DNA of 64,000 nucleotides from Acinetobacter chinensis (GTDB lineage Bacteria > Pseudomonadota > Gammaproteobacteria > Pseudomonadales > Moraxellaceae): positions 2,914,001-2,978,000 of the forward strand of contig NZ_CP032134.1 of the NCBI RefSeq assembly GCF_002165375.2. The letters are read 5' to 3'. The notes beneath the pieces are model-generated. The model was not told where the DNA came from. It did no database searches and saw only the letters and a program-made list of their open reading frames with translations. A program made the translations under genes and the position numbers. Positions within the stretch are counted from its first letter, which is position 1, and every line of letters starts with the position of its first letter. Of the stretch, positions 1-9,113 are shown piece by piece.

Positions 1-1394
1 TGATCCAATACAACAGGCAATTTCACATTAGCTTTACTGGTGTCCGAAAATTTAAACTCAATAGTTGCATAAATCGGGAATACATATTTTTCACCAGAAG
101 CAACGTTTTTAACAGATTTAAAGACCCGGTTGTCCAGATGACCTACAGGGAAATACTTATACGCATCGAATGAGCCATGATACTGATCCGTGCCGAGTGT
201 CTGCTTCCACAAGCCATATTCTTCAGGCTTACCTTTGTCATATTTAGTCAGCAGTTTGTAGAAACCTTCTGTCCCTGCAATCATATAGTCATTATAGACT
301 TTACCTTGAGTGATCATAAAATCCTCAGAAGGTATATCACTTACAGCAAACCGGAACGGCCCTGTAATACTCCTGGTCAGCGGATTCACCCAGTTGGTCT
401 GCTCAGCTGCAACCATACGAGCCGGACGGGTTTTTTTGATCAATTCAGAAGAAACACCCAGAATCTGACTGGCAGTATTTGAAGCAACTTTACCTTTCCA
501 CTGCACGCCATAACCAAAAGTATAACCCTGACGATCCGTCAGGATCAGATACTGACCGATCATATGACTTAAGTCAGCATCGGTAGATTTACAGTCACTC
601 TTATTACAACCATATAAGCCTTGCGGAAGAATTGAATCCTCTTTGGCAAGCACAGGATAACCTGCCTGATAAGTTGCAGAATTGCTCATATTCACCAGCA
701 TTTTTAATGCTTCAAGTGCTTCTGCATCTGTAATGGAACCGGCATCAGTCCACGGCTTGATTTTATTGATATAAGCCCCAGACTGATAATCTGCCACTGT
801 AATTGAACTGAGTATTTCTTCCAGCTTGTCCATTTTTGGTGGTAACAGATAGATAGGCTGAACATCGCCAGCCACACGCTGGTTAGCTTCCATGCCTACT
901 GCCTGGAAAATTTTGACCAGTGCCATAGCAACCTGAATGGTTGGATCAGATGCATCCAGTGACTGTGCCGCTTTACCCGTCAAGCCTTTTGCCATATCGA
1001 GTATGCTTAAACGTGGCAGGCTGGCACTGACTGTACTTACCACACCAATATCAGATAGTGCCACCGTACCAAAATCTACAGTTTTGACCCCTTTATCACC
1101 GCGCAGGAAGAAATGAATCTGATCACCTTCCGTACATTTTCCTGTGGCTGCATTACTCTTAGCTTCAATTAAAGTAATAAAAACGTTATCACGATCACTG
1201 CTACAGGTAAAATTCAGACCATCAACAGGATAGTCCAGAGCAAATTCAACACAGTTCTGACCTGAAACACAGCTACCATTCTGATAAACCACAGATTTTG
1301 GTTCTGGTATAACATTCGCACTTTCGCCACCACAGCCACTCAGGGCAGCAAAACCTGCTGTGAGTGCAAAGGGTAATAAATATTGTTTTTTCAT
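1..1394 (-). CDS. filF: FilF-like outer-envelope lipoprotein (partial, C-terminus outside window)
   Basis: The reading frame is open from the ATG at 1394 to the left edge, so the C-terminus is missing. The first residues form a lipoprotein signal with a lipobox ending L-S-G-C followed by GGES, so the mature protein should be lipid-anchored. Several cysteine pairs follow (for example SCVSGQNC and YGCNKSDC), suggesting disulfides in a periplasmic or surface domain. A good Shine-Dalgarno (AAGGGA) lies upstream. It is the last gene of the fil operon, 18 bases after filE. The name follows Acinetobacter genome annotation ('pilus assembly protein FilF'); I know of no proven biochemical function, and nothing in the sequence resembles a classical pilin. 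Confidence 0.75.
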   Translation of the reverse strand, partial: MKKQYLLPFALTAGFAALSGCGGESANVIPEPKSVVYQNGSCVSGQNCVEFALDYPVDGLNFTCSSDRDNVFITLIEAKSNAATGKCTEGDQIHFFLRGDKGVKTVDFGTVALSDIGVVSTVSASLPRLSILDMAKGLTGKAAQSLDASDPTIQVAMALVKIFQAVGMEANQRVAGDVQPIYLLPPKMDKLEEILSSITVADYQSGAYINKIKPWTDAGSITDAEALEALKMLVNMSNSATYQAGYPVLAKEDSILPQGLYGCNKSDCKSTDADLSHMIGQYLILTDRQGYTFGYGVQWKGKVASNTASQILGVSSELIKKTRPARMVAAEQTNWVNPLTRSITGPFRFAVSDIPSEDFMITQGKVYNDYMIAGTEGFYKLLTKYDKGKPEEYGLWKQTLGTDQYHGSFDAYKYFPVGHLDNRVFKSVKNVASGEKYVFPIYATIEFKFSDTSKANVKLPVVLD

Positions 1395-1412
1395 TTCTGA
1401 TTCCCTTTTTCC

Positions 1413-2579
1413 TTAGCGGATTGCCACTAATTTGAGCTGACCATGATTAGCCAGTGCCTGATTTTCCATATCAAGTGCTGATGCCAATGGAGTTAATAAA
1501 ATATATCGGGTCTGCTCTGGCAGCTGAACAACCCCCTGTACAACCTCATGGCTGAACATATTACTTGCCGTATTCTGGCTCTTGAAACCACCTGCACCTT
1601 CAAGCACACATGCTTTTTCATCCAGAAAAACAACAAATGGCCAGTAAAACTCAGGCTTTTGCTGACTGGCTGCATAGGAGTTAATCTGAATATTCTTTAA
1701 AGCTCCCTCAAGATGAATCACTTCATAATCAAAATGATCTTTCAAAGGTGCTCTGGGCCAGACATTCACATCCGAATCGAGCTTCAGTGATTTTGCCTTT
1801 TTGACTTTTTTATCCGTAAAACACTGCTGACCCAGGCTGTCTACCGCTTCCTGCTGTGGAACACGATAATATGTTGTAGCCAGCACAACGGGCGTATTGT
1901 CTTTAACATTGCGGTTGAACATACTGTTCAGCAGTGATCGGCTCACCCCTTTTTCACGCTCAACAATCTGCAGTCTCGCACCACCACCATTTTTTGTATC
2001 AATCACACCTTCAGGCATGGCATAAAATCTTTTTTTACCTTCAAGATTAAACTCACGATCTTCCAGCAGTTCATTGGTGACATATTTTTCACCATCCAGC
2101 TCAGCAAAACCATCCTGAACCTGAGCAGGTGGAATAACTTTTCCAGGATTTTCCACGCGCTCATTTTTCACGACAAACTGAGACGGTGCTGCTTTTTGAA
2201 CAGCTGTCTGCGTTTCAACAGGCTTTGAAACAGAGCTTACTGCAGGCTTAACAGAGTTTTTTTGAGCTGCAGCCTGAACCCGAGCAGCCTGAGGTTTTTC
2301 CTGAGCAACAGGCTCAGGCAGAACTTTGTTCACAGTCACTTTGGTATTGCTGTTCGCAGATTCAGGCGCTGGTTCTGTCTTTACAGGCTGTTCTGTTTTT
2401 TGAATCATAGGTTTCTGAGGTTGTTCAGCTGACTTTCTCTGAACAACCATCGGGCGACCATCGGGCCCAATAATCGTATAAAATTCTGCGGCATTTGCAG
2501 CAGAAAATATACCTGCACTTAACAGTACAACTGATCCTGAAAATAAAATCCTGTTCATTTTCCTGTTCTGACTCACCAT
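1413..2579 (-). CDS. filE: FilE-like periplasmic protein with Pro/Lys/Gln-rich linker
   Basis: A 388-residue exported protein. A signal peptide (hydrophobic stretch about residues 10-27, cleavage near A31) precedes FYTIIGPDGRPMVVQRK, a short motif like that starting DUF4124-type periplasmic proteins. Residues 45-150 are rich in Pro, Lys, Gln, Val and Ala, which looks like an extended spacer across periplasm or peptidoglycan. The C-terminal half appears folded. The listed ATG overlaps the filD stop by 7 bases (ATGGTGA), implying translational coupling. An internal ATG at 2558 has a better-placed AGGA and would give a more compact signal peptide, so it may be the true start. Function is unknown; the name is from Acinetobacter annotation. 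Confidence 0.75.
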   Translation of the reverse strand: MVSQNRKMNRILFSGSVVLLSAGIFSAANAAEFYTIIGPDGRPMVVQRKSAEQPQKPMIQKTEQPVKTEPAPESANSNTKVTVNKVLPEPVAQEKPQAARVQAAAQKNSVKPAVSSVSKPVETQTAVQKAAPSQFVVKNERVENPGKVIPPAQVQDGFAELDGEKYVTNELLEDREFNLEGKKRFYAMPEGVIDTKNGGGARLQIVEREKGVSRSLLNSMFNRNVKDNTPVVLATTYYRVPQQEAVDSLGQQCFTDKKVKKAKSLKLDSDVNVWPRAPLKDHFDYEVIHLEGALKNIQINSYAASQQKPEFYWPFVVFLDEKACVLEGAGGFKSQNTASNMFSHEVVQGVVQLPEQTRYILLTPLASALDMENQALANHGQLKLVAIR

Positions 2580-4237
2580 TTCGTTCTGTAGCTGATCCCA
2601 AGAACAGTTGCCTTAGTATCCGTTTTAACATTCAACCCCGCATAAGGGTTCAATAATAAATTGTTAACACCTGTCTGGTTTGCAAGACTACTGCTATTTG
2701 CTGGAATTTTGTCATTGCTTCGTAAAAAGCCAACAGAAAGATCGATATCAGTATCTGCATCAAAGCGGTAGCCCAGTCCCAGACCAAATAACTGCGCATT
2801 ATTGATTGGTACCATCGTGTTACGCTTATCATCTGGGATCGCGCTGGCACGGGGTTCATACCCTGCACGAAGCTTCAACCGGTCTGTTGCTGAATACTCA
2901 ACACCAATACCCCAGCTCCACGGTGACTCAAATCCAAGAGGCAATGCCAGCGAAGTATCTCCGACATAAGCTGATAAAAGTTTTGCAATTTTCAGTGCAG
3001 AAATCTGTCGGTCAAATTCAAACTTGAACTTATCCCATGCTTTAAAGTCAGTCCAGCCAACATCAAAATTCACCTGAAGATCAGGCATGACCTTATATTT
3101 AATCCCCGCCTGGAAATGTGCCGGATATTCAAAATCCATGGAAACCAGACCTGCTTCTGTCGCAGGTACATTGCCAGGAAAACCTAAAATAGCAGCCAGA
3201 ATCTGCCCCGTTGGAGAAGACATCAGACCTTTGATCAGTTCTCTCGGCGCATTGGCATTATCAATATTGTATTTACCTTTCAGACGCATTTTAGCTGAGC
3301 TTTGATAAACCATGCCAAAGCTAAACTCTTCTGTAGGTTCCCACAATACCCCTAAGTTATAGCTCGGACTCAGGGACTGCTCCATGGAAACATCCATGCG
3401 ACCAAAACGGCCAAATGGGTTCATCCCTTCCTGAGTGTTACACATCCCAAGTAAAAGAATGTCCGTAATAATGTCCTGATTTTCTTTAAATGGTGTACAG
3501 ATGACTTCATCAATCATCCGGAGCATACCAATCAGCTCATTCGGAAATCTTAAATCCGTTTTTAAGGCAATTGCCTGATAGGACATACCAAAAGATGCAC
3601 CGATAGACAGCTCATCATTGACCTGATAACCAAACGAAGGTGACAGATAAGTAATACGTTCCAGTGCAACCTGCTGTCCCATATAGTTACCAGGGTTTCC
3701 GTCTTCAGCACCAAAACCCGCAACCAGCGGGGCATACATCGCTGTTGCAAATGTTGCTTTGGAACCTGGTGGCTTATAGGCGATCGCTGCCGTTGGCGCA
3801 GCCATCGGAATACCTTCCCCCAGATCAACAATCTTTTTCAGCACAGGAACATAAAGGCTGACGTACTCTACGTCACCATTGACTGTTCCCTTGTAATCAG
3901 TACAAAAATCCGTTGCAACTTCAGGACCATCATTACAGACCATTGGGTCATCTGAGTAACCAAAAACGTTATAGCCCGGTGGAACTGAAAACTGACGTTT
4001 GATGTCAAAATTTGCAAGAATCCCCTGAACGTCTGTCTGCAACCCGTCTATTTTAGCCAGTGCAGCAGGGTTAAAGTGAATGGCACTGATCCCTGGAGGA
4101 TCTGCTGTTACTGCATTCCCCATACTCAAAGAGCGAATATCAACAGACAGGTTTTGTCCCAGCTGTGCAAAAGCCGTACCTGAACAACCTGTTAATAAAA
4201 TTGCCGCTGCTAAAGGACGAAGCTGAATTATTTTCAT
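2573..4237 (-). CDS. filD: FilD, OmpP1/FadL-type outer-membrane barrel
   Basis: A 554-residue protein of the OmpP1/FadL (TodX) family, which form 14-stranded outer-membrane barrels that move hydrophobic compounds. After the signal sequence comes the family signature region: LSMGNAVTADPPGISAIHFN followed by PAAL, where FadL proteins carry the N-terminal hatch and NPA motif. Alternating aromatic strands continue to a C-terminal ...ISYRTKW, a typical barrel end. The signal contains LLTGC (residues 14-18), so lipoprotein processing at C18 competes with ordinary cleavage after A24. The protein is somewhat longer than FadL (about 420-450 residues), with extra long loops. It lies 12 bases after filC with AGAGGG as ribosome site. 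The substrate is unknown. Confidence 0.8.
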   Translation of the reverse strand: MKIIQLRPLAAAILLTGCSGTAFAQLGQNLSVDIRSLSMGNAVTADPPGISAIHFNPAALAKIDGLQTDVQGILANFDIKRQFSVPPGYNVFGYSDDPMVCNDGPEVATDFCTDYKGTVNGDVEYVSLYVPVLKKIVDLGEGIPMAAPTAAIAYKPPGSKATFATAMYAPLVAGFGAEDGNPGNYMGQQVALERITYLSPSFGYQVNDELSIGASFGMSYQAIALKTDLRFPNELIGMLRMIDEVICTPFKENQDIITDILLLGMCNTQEGMNPFGRFGRMDVSMEQSLSPSYNLGVLWEPTEEFSFGMVYQSSAKMRLKGKYNIDNANAPRELIKGLMSSPTGQILAAILGFPGNVPATEAGLVSMDFEYPAHFQAGIKYKVMPDLQVNFDVGWTDFKAWDKFKFEFDRQISALKIAKLLSAYVGDTSLALPLGFESPWSWGIGVEYSATDRLKLRAGYEPRASAIPDDKRNTMVPINNAQLFGLGLGYRFDADTDIDLSVGFLRSNDKIPANSSSLANQTGVNNLLLNPYAGLNVKTDTKATVLGISYRTKW

Positions 4238-4249
4238 ACTACAGCCCTC

Positions 4250-5371
4250 TTAGCGTAACTTTTTACCAAAACCTACGATATCAAGCGGGAATGATAATCC
4301 CAATGATACGTCTGGTGCATCCTCGGTTAGACCTATCCCAACTGTACCATTTACAATGGTTTCTGGATTTACCCGAACACCAAGCGAAATCGCAAGCGTT
4401 GAACTGGTCTGATCTGCTGGCGTATAAGTTTCACCAGTTGTATATGTAAACTTGGACTCTGTATTAAAGCTCTGCTGATACGACATGGTCATGGATACAT
4501 CGTAGTTAAACGAATATGCGAAACCAAAAGCAAAACCACCGCTGATACCCGGTTCAAACTCTTCAACTGTTCTTGTACCACGGCGCTGATTCAAGCCTGA
4601 TTCTTTAAAGCCATAGTTAGCAGAAACAGAAGCAAACAGAACAACCGGGTCAATATATTTACGCGTACTCGCACCTGCACCAACCGAATAATAACCTTTA
4701 CCGGTCGACAGATCTGTCGCACTGTTGATTTCGTATGGACTGTCACCTGTTTTTGTAGAAACATTACCAAACAGAATCAGGGGTAAACGACCTGCTTTGA
4801 GTGGGAACGGTTCCCAGCGGGCACCAAAAGAAATATCACCCAGACCTGCCGTCGTGGCATCTTTGAGCTTATCTGCCTTTGCTACAAGAGGCAGCGATGC
4901 TGTAAAAGTCAGGTTATCAAGCACACCATACTGCGCTGTAAATGTATTGGTTAAAGTATGATTCGCATCTTCTTCCACCCTTAACTGATTGACCGCATTG
5001 TTTTCGATGGATAAATCCAGTCGGGTATCCCGATAATAGGTATAGTCAACATCATAGAACCCTGAGATTTCTCCTTTTTTAATCAGAGAATACTGGCGCT
5101 CATTTGATGTAAAAACTTCCTGAAGGTTGGTTTCTTTAGTTGCATCCCCTTCCTTTTGCTGGAGAGCACTGGATGCCTGCTGCTGAACGGTTTCAGGCTT
5201 GGCAACCTGCTCAGCAGACTCAGTGGCCTTACTTACTGCTTCCTTCTCAGCATCCTGCTGATCTACAGCTTCATAACCTCCAAGTGCAGGTTCTTCAGCC
5301 GCATAAACAATACCTGTGATCATCTGAATACTGACGACAAGTAAGGTTTTTTTCATCCATTTAATGTCCAT
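4250..5371 (-). CDS. filC: FilC, predicted outer-membrane beta-barrel with acidic coiled N-terminus
   Basis: A 373-residue exported protein. The signal peptide ends near VYAA (residues 22-25). Residues 26-85 are acidic and Gln/Ala/Glu-rich with likely coiled-coil character. From about residue 95 the sequence shows alternating polar and hydrophobic strands (for example ISGFYDVDYTYYRDTRLDL and LTFTASLPLVAKA), as in transporter or 'phenol-degradation MetA-type' barrels annotated generically as transporters. It ends in a short basic tail. AAGGGATG sits well placed upstream of the chosen ATG. It follows filB by 48 bases and precedes filD. The role is unproven; together with filD it gives the operon two distinct barrels. 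Confidence 0.75.
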   Translation of the reverse strand: MDIKWMKKTLLVVSIQMITGIVYAAEEPALGGYEAVDQQDAEKEAVSKATESAEQVAKPETVQQQASSALQQKEGDATKETNLQEVFTSNERQYSLIKKGEISGFYDVDYTYYRDTRLDLSIENNAVNQLRVEEDANHTLTNTFTAQYGVLDNLTFTASLPLVAKADKLKDATTAGLGDISFGARWEPFPLKAGRLPLILFGNVSTKTGDSPYEINSATDLSTGKGYYSVGAGASTRKYIDPVVLFASVSANYGFKESGLNQRRGTRTVEEFEPGISGGFAFGFAYSFNYDVSMTMSYQQSFNTESKFTYTTGETYTPADQTSSTLAISLGVRVNPETIVNGTVGIGLTEDAPDVSLGLSFPLDIVGFGKKLR

Positions 5372-5419
5372 GACACATCCCTTCCAGTTTTTATTTTTTT
5401 AGTTCCAACTCACAAGAAA

Positions 5420-6253
5420 TTACTTACTTTTATAGTAAAGTCTCAAGAATTTAAAAGTATCCTGCCCATAACTTTCAGAATTTTTATTCAAATCCCGCTC
5501 AAGACGAATAGTTGAAGCTTTGTCCGCAATACGATCCATATAGGTCTGCGGATACTGAATGTCAACAAAGGCATATCTGTTTACAGTTGAATCATCAACA
5601 TGCCGCATATCTGAATCCTGCAATGCCAACATGCCCTTTCTGTTCTGTGGTGCAACATTCACCAGAAACAGGGTGTTATTCTCCCAGATCTGCTTAAAGC
5701 GTTCCTCATCAAAACTGATATTCCCCAAAGCTGGATCTGCAACATAAACACGGCCATTTTTATAAGCCTTAAACACAACAAAGTGTTTAAATCCCGCATA
5801 AGAAATTGGAACAATGGCAGGTTGCCCCTGCTTCACAAGATCAGCTAACTCACCTTTATAACCACCACTTTCCATTCCAAGTGCAGAAACAAAGCGTTTC
5901 ATATCCAGCAATGAAAAACTGCGCCGCTCAATAATCCGGTCATATTCGCCATAGTTTAAAAGACCATTCATGGTCTGCTGTTCAGAAAGCTGGGTTCCGA
6001 CATATCCATTCAGCAATGTTGTTAAAGCTGCCGAACCACAACTGTAATCATATGCCTGACGGACAATTCCCCTGAACTGATCTTCAAGCGCCGGCTTGAT
6101 CAGGACTTGCTCACGATGCATACGTGTAAACGATGGATTTCTTGAATCCAGGGTTTCTGTATAATAAACAGCCTCTGGTGGCTTTTCTTTTATATCAAAG
6201 GCTTGTGTGGCAAAGTAATACATCAATGCCGAGCCTAAAGCGATCTCCAACAT
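5420..6253 (-). CDS. filB: FilB, C39-family peptidase-like protein
   Basis: A 277-residue protein whose central domain matches C39 (bacteriocin-processing-type) papain-fold peptidases. The catalytic cysteine is C72 in YDYSCGSAAL, the histidine is H157 in GFKHFVVFK, and the aspartate is D173 in VADPALG; all three are present, so the fold is predicted active. Residues 1-18 form one hydrophobic segment that may be a signal or membrane anchor, placing the domain in the periplasm. The first ATG has only a weak ribosome site (AAGTTAAGAAT). C39 domains usually sit in ABC exporters and cut after double glycine; here the domain stands alone beside an exported protein (FilA), the obvious candidate substrate. 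That link is inference. Confidence 0.8.
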   Translation of the reverse strand: MLEIALGSALMYYFATQAFDIKEKPPEAVYYTETLDSRNPSFTRMHREQVLIKPALEDQFRGIVRQAYDYSCGSAALTTLLNGYVGTQLSEQQTMNGLLNYGEYDRIIERRSFSLLDMKRFVSALGMESGGYKGELADLVKQGQPAIVPISYAGFKHFVVFKAYKNGRVYVADPALGNISFDEERFKQIWENNTLFLVNVAPQNRKGMLALQDSDMRHVDDSTVNRYAFVDIQYPQTYMDRIADKASTIRLERDLNKNSESYGQDTFKFLRLYYKSK

Positions 6254-6306
6254 ATTCTTAACTTTTTCTGGTTATCGGCAATGATGTGCCTGAGTTCATT
6301 ATTCTT

Positions 6307-6326
6307 TATAGAGCATTTGCTCTATA
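6307..6326. promoter_or_regulatory. 20-base inverted repeat upstream of filB
   Basis: Eight-base arms (TATAGAGC / GCTCTATA) are separated by four bases, between the filA terminator and the filB start. There is no following U-tract, so it is not a terminator. It could be an operator, a transcript-stabilising hairpin, or part of a filB-proximal promoter. The symmetry is seen directly; its role is guessed. Confidence 0.4.
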
Positions 6327-6418
6327 CTTCCTTGTACATTGGAAGATACCTTTTTTTTTAGAAAAAAACATCCTTTTCTTTTTAATTTTGACATTTTTCA
6401 CATTTTTTTTGTAAAAAA

Positions 6419-6440
6419 AAGCGCGTGGATTCACGCGCTT
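6419..6440 (-). terminator. Rho-independent terminator after filA
   Basis: A GC-rich hairpin with AAGCGCG / CGCGCTT arms is followed on the minus strand by a long T-run. It lies 16 bases after the filA stop. It would cut most transcripts after filA, so filB to filF depend on read-through or on their own promoter. Confidence 0.85.
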
Positions 6441-6455
6441 TTTCTTTCATTCAGA

Positions 6456-7469
6456 TTAACGACCTGAAATCGTAATCACAGAACCGTTAGCATATGTTCC
6501 AGCTGTTGGGCTATAGAAAGTCTTAAGCCCCTGGATTTCCACATCACCAATTGAACCTACTGTCGCTGTACCGCGAGCACCTAATGCAGCTGTTGGTTTA
6601 GCACCTAAAGCAATCGCCTGAACATAAGTATCAATACCAGCATCACCCTGTCTAGCAAGGATCTTCAGACCATTCGTAGTAACAGAAACATCTGCATCTA
6701 CAGCAAGATTCGTAGAAGCACCATCAGCAACCTGGATTTTACCTAACCAAATTTCACCCTTACCTGCAGCATCAGCAATACCCAGGTCAGAGATAGTCAG
6801 ACCACCGGTCATCGTTGTGTTCAGTTTGATCATTGCACCTTGAGGTGTAGCACCCAACTGTACGTTAGCAGTCATTACACCTGTTTTAATGCTCAGACCA
6901 GAAAGAATTTTGTTGTAATTGGCATCCACACCACCACGCTGAATACCAACTGTCGGAGTTGCATTACCAGAAGCAGTAACACCTACTTCACCAATCGAGA
7001 TATTCAGACCAGAAACATCTGCGGCAATATTCAGGAAGGCACCATTAGTACCAGTACCTGCATCTGAATCAATGCGGATATCAGCAAGGTTATGTGACTT
7101 AAGTAAAGTTGCACCAGCTTTGGTTGTATCAGGCTGATCTGTATTTGCAGTGATTACAATACCTGCAGTTTCATTTACATGACCTGCTGTACCGTTTCCT
7201 TTGATGGAAATCGCACCAGCAACTTCAGTACCACCAAAGCCCGCTTTACCAGTAGCAATCTCAGTCGTACCATTACCTTTTTTGCTGTAACCATCATTAT
7301 CGTGAATAAAGATTTTACCGATCTCAATTTTAGAAATACCGATACCGATATTAATACCGTCTTGACCAGTAGTTGCGCTCAATGCAGCATCATCCATTGC
7401 TTGCATTGCCATCGCATTTGCGCTGATTGCCATTGAAGAAACTAAAGCCAGTTTAGTAAGTTTTTTCAT
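6456..7469 (-). CDS. filA: FilA, exported Gly/Thr-rich DUF6160-type protein
   Basis: A 337-residue secreted protein. The signal peptide (MKKLTKLALVSSMAISANAMA) is followed by MDDAALSATTGQDG (residues 25-38), the conserved opening of DUF6160-type proteins annotated FilA in Acinetobacter. The remainder is rich in Gly, Thr, Ala and Ile, has no cysteine, and has short hydrophobic strands separated by Asn/Asp/Gly turns, as in beta-helical or adhesin-like surface proteins. A strong ribosome site (GGGAGAG) precedes the ATG. It is first in the fil operon but separately terminated, so it is likely made in excess over FilB-FilF, as expected of a structural subunit or secreted product. No pilin features are visible. 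Confidence 0.75.
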   Translation of the reverse strand: MKKLTKLALVSSMAISANAMAMQAMDDAALSATTGQDGINIGIGISKIEIGKIFIHDNDGYSKKGNGTTEIATGKAGFGGTEVAGAISIKGNGTAGHVNETAGIVITANTDQPDTTKAGATLLKSHNLADIRIDSDAGTGTNGAFLNIAADVSGLNISIGEVGVTASGNATPTVGIQRGGVDANYNKILSGLSIKTGVMTANVQLGATPQGAMIKLNTTMTGGLTISDLGIADAAGKGEIWLGKIQVADGASTNLAVDADVSVTTNGLKILARQGDAGIDTYVQAIALGAKPTAALGARGTATVGSIGDVEIQGLKTFYSPTAGTYANGSVITISGR

Positions 7470-7731
7470 CTTCTTACTCTCCCAAGAGTATTATTTTTTT
7501 GATTGTCTACCGCTCTGCACCGGTTAGTTGGCAATTTTATTTTTAGCAACTAAACAATACTTCTTCCTTGAGCGGACTGATTGCACTGTCTAAGTTATCT
7601 CTGTGTTATCTTTTGTTCAACTGTTGTTTATCGTAAATCGCATCTTGCCGACAAACGGTATATACGCATATTTACTGCCAGAATGCTGTAAAATAGCTGT
7701 CTACACCATTATCTTCTGATAAAACAGCATT

Positions 7732-9099
7732 ATGAATGATGTGAATACAATGCAAAAACTGCTTTGTGATAATTCCACGACCCCTTTTTATATTTTAAAA
7801 AAAATGTGCTTTGCGTCACATATTTTTTATTTTTCTGAAAATGGCATCCCTGTCATCGCATTTATGGCTGATGAATACTTTGTCATGCGGAATAATCAGC
7901 TTCAACATTTCACTCATTCTGATGAACAAGGGTATTTTCTTTCAGACTGTTCGATAGAGACAGCACAACTGCCAGAGTTACTTTCCGCCTGCTCGCTTAC
8001 AGATTTAACAATTACCGCGGGCTTTATCAGTTACGATGCTTCAAAAAATTTAACTTCAGGTTCTCAAAAAAACAATCAACCATCGGTGTTTATAGGTATT
8101 TTCAACACTTACTTAAAGCAGACTGAAAATGGATGGCTGTTTATCAGCCATGCTCCTGATGCTGAAAAAAAATATGCTGAACTGACAGCCTTACTCCAGT
8201 CTTCATCTGATTTATCTGAAAATCACTTCCAGATGAAAAATCCATGTATTCCGAGGTGGAATAAAGCAGAGTATGTCTCCGCCTTTGATAAAGTTCAGAA
8301 ATATATTAAAGCCGGCGATTGTTATCAGATTAATCTGACTCAGGAATTTACCGCTAAAACCGAAGGACTCCTGCTCAATACAGCCGAACAGCTATGGCAA
8401 CTGACTGATGCTCCCTACGAAGGGTATATCAGATTTGATGATTTTGAACTGCTGAGCTGTTCACCAGAACTGTTTATTGAATTTCAGCAGGACCGTAAGC
8501 TGATTACAAAACCAATTAAAGGGACGACTCCCCGTTATGATGATCCTGAGGCAGATGAACAGTCAAAATTACGGCTGATCAACTCCATTAAAGATCAGGC
8601 TGAAAATGTCATGATTGTAGATTTACTGCGTAATGATCTGAGTGTTTATGCAGAAACAGGATCAGTTAAAACACCAAAACTGTTTAATATTGAAAGTTTT
8701 AATCAGGTTCATCATATGGTCAGTGAAGTGACCGCCACACTGAAACCGACAGTCAGCCCATGGCAGGTTTTAATGACGGCTTTGCCGGGTGGTTCAATTA
8801 CCGGTGCCCCTAAAATTCGGGCAATGGAAATTATTGAGGAACTTGAAGGTGCGCCACGAGGCGCGTATTGTGGTTCAATGGGTTATTTTAATGCTGATGG
8901 GACAGGCAGCTGGAATATTCTGATCCGATCAGTTCAGCAATCACAGAATGAGCTTTCTGTATGGGCAGGTGGAGGCATCACCATTGCATCAGAAGCAGAT
9001 GCTGAATATCAGGAATGTTTTGATAAAGTTTCAGCAATACTAGATTTACTCAATACCTGGTATCAACCTGAAAACCCTCAAGAAAAAAGCGAATCCTAA
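7732..9099 (+). CDS. pabB: Aminodeoxychorismate synthase component I
   Basis: PabB converts chorismate plus ammonia to 4-amino-4-deoxychorismate, the first step to p-aminobenzoate and folate; it normally takes ammonia from a PabA glutaminase. The 455-residue protein has the chorismate-binding domain from about residue 175: PIKGT (261-265, with the lysine typical of PabB rather than the alanine of TrpE), ENVMIVDLLRND (291-302) and GSITGAPK (354-361). The first 170 residues are the divergent N-terminal domain. No pabA or pabC lies adjacent. No clear Shine-Dalgarno precedes the first ATG, and an ATG at 7750 is an alternative. It is transcribed divergently from filA and ends convergent with hisC. 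Confidence 0.9.
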   Translation: MNDVNTMQKLLCDNSTTPFYILKKMCFASHIFYFSENGIPVIAFMADEYFVMRNNQLQHFTHSDEQGYFLSDCSIETAQLPELLSACSLTDLTITAGFISYDASKNLTSGSQKNNQPSVFIGIFNTYLKQTENGWLFISHAPDAEKKYAELTALLQSSSDLSENHFQMKNPCIPRWNKAEYVSAFDKVQKYIKAGDCYQINLTQEFTAKTEGLLLNTAEQLWQLTDAPYEGYIRFDDFELLSCSPELFIEFQQDRKLITKPIKGTTPRYDDPEADEQSKLRLINSIKDQAENVMIVDLLRNDLSVYAETGSVKTPKLFNIESFNQVHHMVSEVTATLKPTVSPWQVLMTALPGGSITGAPKIRAMEIIEELEGAPRGAYCGSMGYFNADGTGSWNILIRSVQQSQNELSVWAGGGITIASEADAEYQECFDKVSAILDLLNTWYQPENPQEKSES

Positions 9100-9113
9100 G
9101 ATTCACCTTTAAG

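Noticed and set aside
177..482. Plus-strand open frame inside filF
   Set aside because: Antisense shadow of filF; no ribosome site or family resemblance.
6840..7436. Two plus-strand open frames antisense to filA (Thr/Asn/Cys-rich)
   Set aside because: Composition mirrors the Gly/Thr codons of filA; no start signal.
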